Assembly: GCA_937911445.1 (NCBI GenBank) | Contig: CALDQY010000013.1 | Span: forward strand, 1-12,543 | DNA length: 12,543 nt | Direction of reading: 5' to 3' | Source: an uncultured Rhodobiaceae bacterium | GTDB lineage: Archaea > Thermoplasmatota > Poseidoniia > Poseidoniales > Poseidoniaceae | In this document: positions 1 through 6,481 of the stretch, in pieces | How the letters are laid out: each line of letters opens with the position of its first letter | Position numbering within the stretch: the stretch's first letter is position 1 | The notes under the pieces: model-generated | What the model saw: only the letters and a program-made list of their open reading frames with translations | Told to the model about the DNA's origin: nothing | Database searches by the model: none | Position numbers and translations under genes: made by a program

Positions 1-1002
1 ACAGATTTGCAAACAGAATTCACTACTCTTGAGTGGATGAGGCCATCCGAAATGATTGAGCGATGGAAGCGTCATGAGATTCGTGTCGCTCCACCTGTTG
101 TTACACTCCTGATGGAAGTTAATCGGACGTTGAAGCACTTCGATGGTGATATGGTTCAGACTGCCCAAGATTTGCAGGAGCGACAACCTGGTCGTCGCTC
201 AATCCTTTTTGCGCATGGCGTCGAAGTTGTTCCTGTCAAAACAGCCACGTTGCCTCCTGCAGACCACACCAATGCCTATCTGGTTGGCGACCCTGAGGGA
301 GAATTTGTTCTGGTCGACCCTGCATGCCGAATGCGAGAAGGGATGGAACAACTCGCAGAGGCTGTCGATCGTCATCGTGGTGAATTGATCGCCATTCTCT
401 TTACTCATTCACACGGCGACCATATTGGCGATATGGATCTCCTTCGTGAGGCGTTTGATGTTCCAGTATGGGGAAGTGAATACACATCAAGAACGGTTCA
501 TTGTGATCGAATTCTTGTCGATGGAGAAGTACTTCAACTTGGCAACCAAGATTGGACCGTACTGGTTACACCAGGTCACCACCCTGGCCACGTTTGTCTC
601 CTCTCTGATGCTGGACTTGTTGCTGGAGACATGGTTGCAGGTATTGGAACAATTCTCATTCCTCCCGGAACTGGGGACATGGATGTCTACATCGAACAAC
701 TTCAACGATTACAGCAACTCGATCCTCACCTGATGTTCCCGAGCCATGGACCTGTTATTCCACTTCCACAAAAGACACTTGCGTACTACATCAAGCATCG
801 AAATGAGCGTCATCAACGTGTTCTCGATGCAGTGGAATCAGGGCTTGCAACCATTCCTGAAATATCCACCGAAGCCTATGCTAACACACCGGATGCACAT
901 CCAGGCCTTGCTCAGGACCAAACCCTCGCTCACCTTCTCTCACACGAACGTTCAGGTCGTGTTCAACAGACAAACAAAGGATGGATTCGAGGAGATGATT
1001 GA
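1..1002 (+). CDS. NUDIX-MBL fusion hydrolase (LACTB2-like), 5' end cut by window
   Basis: The reading frame is open to base 1, so the gene begins outside the window; the TTG at 7 is probably internal. Residues below count from that TTG. Residues 5-43 (EW..PSEMIERW...I...PPVVTLL) resemble the C-terminal end of NUDIX hydrolases of the NUDT19 type, suggesting a NUDIX domain lies upstream. Residues about 72-255 form a metallo-beta-lactamase fold: THSHGDH at 133-139 (H134, H136, D138, H139), TPGH with H191, AGD with D208 and PSHG with H247 supply the usual two-metal ligands. Residues about 257-331 look like the winged-helix tail of LACTB2-like enzymes. LACTB2 relatives are endoribonucleases or thioester/ester hydrolases; the substrate here is unknown. 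It ends directly against the next gene, so the two are probably cotranscribed. The MBL call is firm; the NUDIX call rests on a short remnant. Confidence 0.85.
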   Translation, partial: TDLQTEFTTLEWMRPSEMIERWKRHEIRVAPPVVTLLMEVNRTLKHFDGDMVQTAQDLQERQPGRRSILFAHGVEVVPVKTATLPPADHTNAYLVGDPEGEFVLVDPACRMREGMEQLAEAVDRHRGELIAILFTHSHGDHIGDMDLLREAFDVPVWGSEYTSRTVHCDRILVDGEVLQLGNQDWTVLVTPGHHPGHVCLLSDAGLVAGDMVAGIGTILIPPGTGDMDVYIEQLQRLQQLDPHLMFPSHGPVIPLPQKTLAYYIKHRNERHQRVLDAVESGLATIPEISTEAYANTPDAHPGLAQDQTLAHLLSHERSGRVQQTNKGWIRGDD

Positions 1003-2025
1003 ATGGCGTATCGTGTTGTTATCACCAAAGCAGGAGGACCAAATGTCCTCGATATACAAGAGATTCCGATTCCTGAACCGGCAGAACACGAAGTCTGTAT
1101 TGCCGTACATTATGCTGGAATCAATTTTGCAGACACATTGATGCGACTCGGCTTCTATCAGCCACGACCTCCTTTCCCATTCACACCAGGCTATGAAGTG
1201 AGTGGAGTTGTTCACGCTCTAGGAAAGGATGTCGAGGGATTTGAACTCGGTCAGAGAGTTGTTGGCCTGATGCGTACTGGTGGTCAAGCAAGTCACGTCC
1301 TCACGGATGCTTCAAGAACGCTTCCGATTCCAGATGAAATCTCTCTCGAAGCTGCTGCTTCAATGCCAGTGACCTACATCACTGCACACCACATGCTCCA
1401 TCATCTTGGAAATCTCAAACCAACCGATTCTGTCCTTATCCATGGAGGAGGAGGAGGTGTTGGAACAGCAGCACTGCAATTGTGTCAATGGGTAGGCGTA
1501 ACCAACGTCTGGTCAACAGCCTCAGCTGGGAAGGCCGACATCATCCGTTCCTACGATGCTGTAGCCATCGATCGTCACAACGAAAATTTCGTTGAGATTG
1601 TTCGTTCTCAAACCAACGGTCGAGGAGTTGATCACATCCTCGATCCAATTGGGGGAGAGCACCTCAAACGTAGCCTCTCGGTTCTTGCCCAAGGTGGTAA
1701 GTTGTATACCTATGGGATGTCATCGGCTGCTCCATCATCCAAGCGATCATTATGGAAAGCACTCAAAGCATTACGAAGTCGACCACGATTCGATCCAATG
1801 CTCATGATGTCAAGAAATCAAGGGGTTTTTGGCGTTCATATGGGAACATGGATCGATGAAGACGTCATGCAAGAACAGATGCAAAACATCCTCAAAGGAA
1901 TCAAGGAGGGTGCATTAACGCCCATCATCGACTCAATTTACGATGCAAAAGACGTTGCAAAGGCCCATCAACACATCCATGATGGAAAGAACATTGGTAA
2001 AGTACTGTTGAAATTTGTAGAATAG
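1003..2025 (+). CDS. NAD(P)H:quinone oxidoreductase, VAT1-like MDR family
   Basis: This is a 340-residue zinc-free medium-chain dehydrogenase/reductase, the usual length for the family. The N-terminal GroES-like part has the VAT1/quinone-reductase signature NFADTLMRLGFYQ (41-53) followed by FTPGYEVSGVV (60-70). The Rossmann part carries the glycine-rich nucleotide loop HGGGGGVG (147-154) and the family motif GRGVDHILDPIGG (207-219). A late NQGVFGVHMG segment (272-281) matches the VAT1 branch. Cysteine ligands for structural or catalytic zinc are absent, as expected for quinone reductases. The likely reaction is NAD(P)H-dependent reduction of quinones or reactive enones in the cytoplasm. The ATG follows the upstream TGA with no spacer, and GAGGAG at 989-994 inside the previous gene is a well-placed ribosome binding site, supporting coupled translation. 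The family call is firm; the substrate is not known. Confidence 0.9.
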   Translation: MAYRVVITKAGGPNVLDIQEIPIPEPAEHEVCIAVHYAGINFADTLMRLGFYQPRPPFPFTPGYEVSGVVHALGKDVEGFELGQRVVGLMRTGGQASHVLTDASRTLPIPDEISLEAAASMPVTYITAHHMLHHLGNLKPTDSVLIHGGGGGVGTAALQLCQWVGVTNVWSTASAGKADIIRSYDAVAIDRHNENFVEIVRSQTNGRGVDHILDPIGGEHLKRSLSVLAQGGKLYTYGMSSAAPSSKRSLWKALKALRSRPRFDPMLMMSRNQGVFGVHMGTWIDEDVMQEQMQNILKGIKEGALTPIIDSIYDAKDVAKAHQHIHDGKNIGKVLLKFVE

Positions 2026-2036
2026 CAGGGATTGAC

Positions 2037-4202
2037 ATGAAAGACTCCATGACCGGTTTCGATGTTCGAGCAGTATCGCTCGAATTGGATGCATGGTCAG
2101 GAGCCTATGTCAAGAAAGCCTACATGCCTCATTACGAGCAAATTGTTCTAAGAATTAATCCAAAGGAGGCTGATCAATTTGACTTGGTTATTGTTCGTGG
2201 ACAACGAGTCTACACATCGAAACGCGATCGTCCAATGCCCATGACGCCTCCATCGTTTGCTATGGTACTGAGAAAACATCTCAAGAATGCTCGATTGACC
2301 AAAGTCGAGCAATTAGGCTTTGACCGTGTCCTTATGCTCCGGTTCGACACAAAAAATGGCCAACGCTCGCTCAGTGTTGAGTTGTTTCGTAATGGGAATG
2401 TCATCCTCATGGATGAGAACGATGTGATCATTCAACCTCTAACCCATGCAAGTTATTCAGGGCGAACCATCAAGAAAGGGGAGACGTATATCCCTCCACC
2501 AGCTGCGATTGATCCACATACCTTGACACTCGAATCACTGAAAGAAGCCTTTGCTGAGTCTGATAGAGACCTTGTTTCGACCCTTGGAGGAAAAATCAAC
2601 CTCGGAGGCATCTATGCAAATGCAGTCTGTGAGCATGCAGGCTTTGAACCGAACAGTTCGACGGAAGATGCAGATGCTGCCACCGTTCTCACATCACTGC
2701 AACACTTCCTCGAACAACTCAATTCGAGCCAAGCCGGGCATCTCATACTCAATCCGACGAAAGAGTACAGTGAGGATACGCTACGAGCCATCGTATCTAT
2801 GGAAACACTCGATGCAAAGTCGAGCACCACGCTACGTGAAATAGCGACTGAAGCGACCCCGCTCCTCTTACCATCGCATGCAGGAAAAATCGCCTACTCT
2901 TGTTCGAACCTCTGTTCTGCCATCGATGCATGGAAAGGGCATCATGATGCGAACGCCCTTGCTCGAAGAGAACAAGAAAAGTTGGATGCAGCAGCACCTG
3001 GACGTGGTCATTCAACAGAAGTTGAGAAGTTGGAACGACGCATGAAACAACAAGAGCAAGCACTTCAAGGGTTTGCCAAGAAAATCGAGAAGCAGCAAGC
3101 CATTGGTCATGCGATTCAAGAGCATTGGACGCATGTGGAGACCATTCTGCAACAAGCCCGTGAAGCCGTTCAAAAGCAAGGCTGGAAGCCTGTCCTGAAA
3201 GGTTTGAAAGAAAATCCTTGGGTTGATTCAGGCAATGCTGCGGATCGAACCATGATGGTTCGCCTACCTGATGATAGCGGTCAACCAGGTCAAGCGTTCA
3301 CGTTGCATCTCGATGATTCCGTTCATCAAAATGCACAACGGTACTTTGAGGCTGCTCGAAAGCAGAAGGACAAAACGACTGGTGCAACAACTGCCCTTGA
3401 GGACACAAAGACTGCGTTCAAACGGGCGCAAAAGAAGGAAGCAAAACAAAAGGCCAGTGGTCGGATGCAAACGGTGCGTCGATCGAAACGGCTTTGGTTT
3501 GAACAGCATCGCTGGAGTATGATTTCTGGTGGCCACCTACTCGTTGGTGGGCGTGACGCCAAAGGAAACGATTCAATCGTCAAGAAGCATCTCTCTGGAG
3601 GAGACATGTACCTTCACGCCGACATCCACGGAGCACCAAGTTGTAGCCTACGAGCATCGCAAGGTTTTGCTCTCGTTGAGGAACCGTACGGTCAACTTCC
3701 TCCTGGCGTTCCATCCTACAAACTGGTCGACAAGCTCGGGGATGAACGAATCAACGATGCGAAGTTGGAAGAGGCTGCGACCCTCGCACTCTGTTGGAGC
3801 CGCGCTTGGAACGGTGGAGGTGCACATGGAACGGTGTTTGCTGTCAAACCCGCTCAAGTTTCGAAATCAGCTCAAACAGGTGAATACGTCGGAAAAGGTG
3901 CATTCATCGTTCGCGGTCAACGTCAATGGTTCAAGGATTTGGATGTCCAAATGGGCGTTGGCTTGGTCGCCATCAACGGTGTACCCTTGCTCATGAGTGG
4001 TACAGTTGCCTCCATTAAGCAACGCTGTGAACGCTATGCAATTCTCACCCCAGGTCAAACGAAAAAAGAGCAACTTGCAAATCGAATCTACAAGGCAACT
4101 GGTCTTCGAACCGATGATGTACTCTCTGTGCTTCCTGGGTCTTCGGATATTGTCGAAGACGTTGGTATCTTCACACCGTATCAGTCCAAAGAAGAGGAAT
4201 GA
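2037..4202 (+). CDS. rqcH: NFACT family ribosome quality control protein (RqcH/NEMF/Tae2 homolog)
   Basis: The 721-residue protein has the full archaeal NFACT layout. The NFACT-N domain spans about 5-180 and includes GFDRVLMLRFD (94-104); D96-R97 match the DR pair needed by bacterial RqcH for tRNA-dependent tailing. A helix-hairpin-helix-like stretch follows at about 183-205 (GGKINLGGIYANAVCEHAG). A long charged helical region with coiled-coil character covers about 305-380 and 435-485. The NFACT-R domain starts near 487 (WFEQHRWSMISGGHLLVGGRD) and includes DMYLHADIHGAPS (523-535) and GKGAFIVRGQ (619-628). The GGRD...YLHADIHGA form is the archaeal/eukaryotic type. Homologs bind stalled large ribosomal subunits and add C-terminal tails to the nascent chain. 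ATG 2037 lies 11 bases after the previous stop; ATG 2049 (MTGFDVRAVSLEL) is an equally plausible start because similarity begins there. Confidence 0.93.
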   Translation: MKDSMTGFDVRAVSLELDAWSGAYVKKAYMPHYEQIVLRINPKEADQFDLVIVRGQRVYTSKRDRPMPMTPPSFAMVLRKHLKNARLTKVEQLGFDRVLMLRFDTKNGQRSLSVELFRNGNVILMDENDVIIQPLTHASYSGRTIKKGETYIPPPAAIDPHTLTLESLKEAFAESDRDLVSTLGGKINLGGIYANAVCEHAGFEPNSSTEDADAATVLTSLQHFLEQLNSSQAGHLILNPTKEYSEDTLRAIVSMETLDAKSSTTLREIATEATPLLLPSHAGKIAYSCSNLCSAIDAWKGHHDANALARREQEKLDAAAPGRGHSTEVEKLERRMKQQEQALQGFAKKIEKQQAIGHAIQEHWTHVETILQQAREAVQKQGWKPVLKGLKENPWVDSGNAADRTMMVRLPDDSGQPGQAFTLHLDDSVHQNAQRYFEAARKQKDKTTGATTALEDTKTAFKRAQKKEAKQKASGRMQTVRRSKRLWFEQHRWSMISGGHLLVGGRDAKGNDSIVKKHLSGGDMYLHADIHGAPSCSLRASQGFALVEEPYGQLPPGVPSYKLVDKLGDERINDAKLEEAATLALCWSRAWNGGGAHGTVFAVKPAQVSKSAQTGEYVGKGAFIVRGQRQWFKDLDVQMGVGLVAINGVPLLMSGTVASIKQRCERYAILTPGQTKKEQLANRIYKATGLRTDDVLSVLPGSSDIVEDVGIFTPYQSKEEE

Positions 4203-4208
4203 TTGGAT

Positions 4209-5399
4209 TCATCGACGAACGTACATGGCGACAGCGTTACCGCCACCAAGGCAGAGTGTTACAATTCCTGAGTTTGCATCGAGGCGACGCATCACGCCAA
4301 GCATGGTGATCAAACATCGGGCTCCGCTTGAACCGAGTGGGTGACCGATACTGATCGCTCCACCATGGAGGTTGAAACGGTCATGAGGTATCCCTACCTC
4401 TTGAGCGACAGCACAAGAAGCAGAAGCAAACGCCTCGTTGTGCTCATAGACATCAACATCCATGACGTCCAGATTGTTGCGCTCAAGGAGGTTCTTGACC
4501 GCTGGAATAGGAGCGCTCATGACTCGTTCTGGTTCGACTCCGGCTGTACAATAATCTTCAATCGTCGCAATAATCTCCCAACCCTGTTCGTTGGCAAATG
4601 CCTCGCTGGTCACGAGGACTGCGCTTGCACCATCGTTCAGCGTGCTAGCATTGCCTGCTGTAACAATACCTTCCTTATCGAAGACAGTCCGAAGTTTGGC
4701 AAGACCTTCCGCTGTGGTGTCAGAACGGACACCTTCGTCTCGATCAAGGACGATTGGATCACCACGTCGTTGTGGAATTGAAACAGTGAACGTTTCCCAA
4801 TCAAACCATCCCTCATCCCATGCTTTGGATGCTTTGAGATGGCTTTGTGCTGAGAATTCATCGGCTTGCTCTCGATCGATGGAGCACTCCTTGGCAACGA
4901 CTTCACCGGTGTTACCCATGTGCATGTTGTTGTACACATCCCAAAGTCCATCGTGAATCATGGAATCAATGAGTTTTGAATCGCCCATTTTCTTGCCATT
5001 TCGTTGGCCCAGAAGGATCTGGGGCGCATTGGACATGCTTTCCATGCCTCCTGCGATCACAACATTGTGTTCACCCAGACGGACGCTGGTTGCTGCTTGC
5101 ATTACGGCTCGCAGAGATGAACCACAAACCATGTTGATGGTCACACACGATGTCGTCACCGGTAACCCTGCTCCTAGAGCAACTTGGCGAGCTGGTGCCT
5201 GACCAACGCCTGCTTGCAGCACCTGCCCCATGAGAACCTCGTCAACGATACCAGACGATGGCTCAAATCCTACGCGTTGGCACAGTTCTTTCACAGCGGC
5301 GACGCCGAGGTCGACCGAGGAAAGAGAGGAGAGCGAGCCCATGAATCGGCCAATGGGTGTTCTTGCGACTCCACAAATGACCGCCTTGTTTTTTGCCAT
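4209..5399 (-). CDS. Acetyl-CoA acetyltransferase (thiolase)
   Basis: The 396-residue thiolase catalyses reversible condensation or thiolytic cleavage of 3-ketoacyl-CoA. The start was set at ATG 5399 (MAKNKAVICGVARTPIG), where family similarity begins; the open frame continues upstream to 5450 but those 17 residues look unrelated. GGGAG lies 4 bases before this ATG. All catalytic elements are present: nucleophile C92 in NMVCGSSLRAV, NEAFA at 321-325, H353 in GGAISIGHPLG, and proton-shuttle C383 in CLGGGNAVA. HMGNTGEVVAKE (160-171) resembles the covering loop of short-chain acetoacetyl-CoA thiolases, so biosynthetic or short-chain use is favoured over long-chain beta-oxidation, though context does not settle this. 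No other acyl-CoA gene is nearby. It converges on the NFACT gene with a 6-base gap and diverges from the RNase PH gene. Confidence 0.93.
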   Translation of the reverse strand: MAKNKAVICGVARTPIGRFMGSLSSLSSVDLGVAAVKELCQRVGFEPSSGIVDEVLMGQVLQAGVGQAPARQVALGAGLPVTTSCVTINMVCGSSLRAVMQAATSVRLGEHNVVIAGGMESMSNAPQILLGQRNGKKMGDSKLIDSMIHDGLWDVYNNMHMGNTGEVVAKECSIDREQADEFSAQSHLKASKAWDEGWFDWETFTVSIPQRRGDPIVLDRDEGVRSDTTAEGLAKLRTVFDKEGIVTAGNASTLNDGASAVLVTSEAFANEQGWEIIATIEDYCTAGVEPERVMSAPIPAVKNLLERNNLDVMDVDVYEHNEAFASASCAVAQEVGIPHDRFNLHGGAISIGHPLGSSGARCLITMLGVMRRLDANSGIVTLCLGGGNAVAMYVRR

Positions 5400-5491
5400 G
5401 ATTCTCCCATTTTGAGAGGCCTCTTGAACATACGCATGCCTACGTTTCATGCAAACAAAAGAGTTGATGAACTCGACCTCTTGGGAACATC
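5400..5491. promoter_or_regulatory. Divergent spacer between thiolase and RNase PH genes
   Basis: This 92-base stretch must contain the start signals for both the minus-strand thiolase and the plus-strand RNase PH gene. The only AT-rich patch is GCAAACAAAAG near 5451-5461, about 30-40 bases ahead of the RNase PH ATG, which is a weak fit to an archaeal TATA box. I see no clear TATA box in the thiolase direction and no repeat or inverted operator. The regulatory role rests on position alone. Confidence 0.35.
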
Positions 5492-6316
5492 ATGGCCAAA
5501 TTCAAGACCGAACTAACCACGTCCAGAAACGCTGATGAAATGCGAAGTGTCGAAGTCGAAATTGACTTCACAAGCAACGCGCTTGCTTCGATCCTCTACC
5601 GCCAAGGCGAAACCGTTGTTCTTGCATGCTGCACCAAAGAAGCACGTCTACCGGGTTGGTTCCCAAGAGATTCAACCAAAGGCTGGGTTCACGCTGAATA
5701 CTCGCTTCTACCAGGTTCAACAGATTCACGATTCCGACGAGAGCGTCGAGGTGCTAAGGGGCGCACTCAAGAAATTGAACGGCTTGTTGCTCGTTCGCTT
5801 CGAGCTGCCGTCGATCTCGAAGAACTCGGTCCAATCGCACTAAACGTCGACTGTGACATTCTCAATGCTGATGGAGGCACCCGATGTGCTTCGATTACAG
5901 CTGCAAATCTCGCACTCCGGCTCGGTGTACGACGCCTTATCGCTGCTGGTATTTGCTTGCCAAAGAACATGCGACCAACTGAGGAACAACGCCGCTCAGG
6001 ATGGAGCCCTCCTGCTCTCTCTGAAGAGGAACAGATGGCGCATGAAATGCGCGTCATGGAACACGATGTTGCAGCGATTTCCGTTGGCCTCATCGATGGC
6101 AAATCCTATCTCGATCTCGATTACAACCTTGATTCCAATGCCGATGTTGACATGAACGTGGTCAAAGTAAGCAATGGTGAATTCGTTGAAGTTCAAGGTA
6201 CTGGTGAAGAATCAACCTACCAACGACAAGAACTTGATGCCCTCCTTGATATGGCCGATATTGGATTTGAGGCTCTCTTTGAGATGCAAAAAACCATTCT
6301 TCACGGTCAGCAATAA
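5492..6316 (+). CDS. rph: RNase PH, bacterial type, with internal insertion
   Basis: The 274-residue protein is a phosphate-dependent 3'-5' exoribonuclease of the RNase PH family, which in bacteria trims tRNA 3' ends. Key residues fit bacterial RNase PH: WVHAEYSLLPGSTDSR (65-80, with R80 matching the conserved Arg86 of E. coli), RTQEIERLVARSLRAAVDL (91-109), ADGGTRCASI (126-135, phosphate-binding T130/R131), and DSNADVDMNVV (214-224) with D214 and D220 at the catalytic aspartates. FVEVQGTGE (231-239) is also RNase PH-like, and the archaeal exosome subunit Rrp41 has a different motif there. The protein is about 36 residues longer than E. coli's 238, mainly from a polar insert at about 152-190. 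The usual N-terminal RPDGR is degenerate (SRNADEMRSV, 11-20). It lies 43 bases ahead of tRNA-Phe on the same strand. Confidence 0.9.
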   Translation: MAKFKTELTTSRNADEMRSVEVEIDFTSNALASILYRQGETVVLACCTKEARLPGWFPRDSTKGWVHAEYSLLPGSTDSRFRRERRGAKGRTQEIERLVARSLRAAVDLEELGPIALNVDCDILNADGGTRCASITAANLALRLGVRRLIAAGICLPKNMRPTEEQRRSGWSPPALSEEEQMAHEMRVMEHDVAAISVGLIDGKSYLDLDYNLDSNADVDMNVVKVSNGEFVEVQGTGEESTYQRQELDALLDMADIGFEALFEMQKTILHGQQ

Positions 6317-6328
6317 GCAGCGAAGGCT

Positions 6329-6337
6329 TGAAATCAT
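6329..6337 (+). promoter_or_regulatory. Possible TATA box for tRNA-Phe
   Basis: TTGAAATCA sits just after the RNase PH stop and is centred about 27 bases before the mature 5' end of the tRNA, the usual archaeal TATA distance. The sequence is a weak match to the TTTATA-type consensus, so the tRNA could instead be cut from a longer RNase PH transcript. Confidence 0.35.
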
Positions 6338-6359
6338 GGGCTTCGTCGCAGGGATGCAA

Positions 6360-6435
6360 GGGTTGGTAGCTTAGTTGGGAGAGCGCGGCACTGAAGATGC
6401 CGAGGTCGCCGGTTCAAGTCCGGCCTAACCCACCA
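6360..6435 (+). tRNA. tRNA-Phe (anticodon GAA), CCA encoded
   Basis: A complete cloverleaf can be drawn by eye. The acceptor stem GGGTTGG (6360-6366) pairs with CTAACCC (6425-6431) with one G-U wobble, followed by discriminator A6432 and encoded CCA (6433-6435). The D stem is GCTT/GAGC (6369-6372, 6381-6384) with the G18-G19 pair in the loop. The anticodon stem CGGCA/TGCCG (6386-6390, 6398-6402) closes the loop CTGAAGA, giving anticodon GAA at 6393-6395. The variable loop is AGGTC. The T stem GCCGG/CCGGC (6408-6412, 6420-6424) has the loop TTCAAGT. No intron is present. It lies between the RNase PH gene and the large membrane protein gene, all on one strand. Confidence 0.97.
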
Positions 6436-6481
6436 CAAATGCATCAATGGGTTCATTTGCTACCGTAGGCGTAGACTCCTC

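Noticed and set aside
1443..1460. GGA-rich repeat in the quinone reductase gene
   Set aside because: It simply encodes the glycine-rich nucleotide-binding loop.
3529..3996. 155-residue plus-strand open frame inside the NFACT gene
   Set aside because: It lies wholly within the conserved NFACT-R coding region in another frame, has no recognisable motif, and its composition is that of a frame-shifted reading.
6360..6435. tRNA-Phe as an integration site for a mobile element
   Set aside because: No integrase, no repeated tRNA 3' end and no change of gene character was seen on either side.
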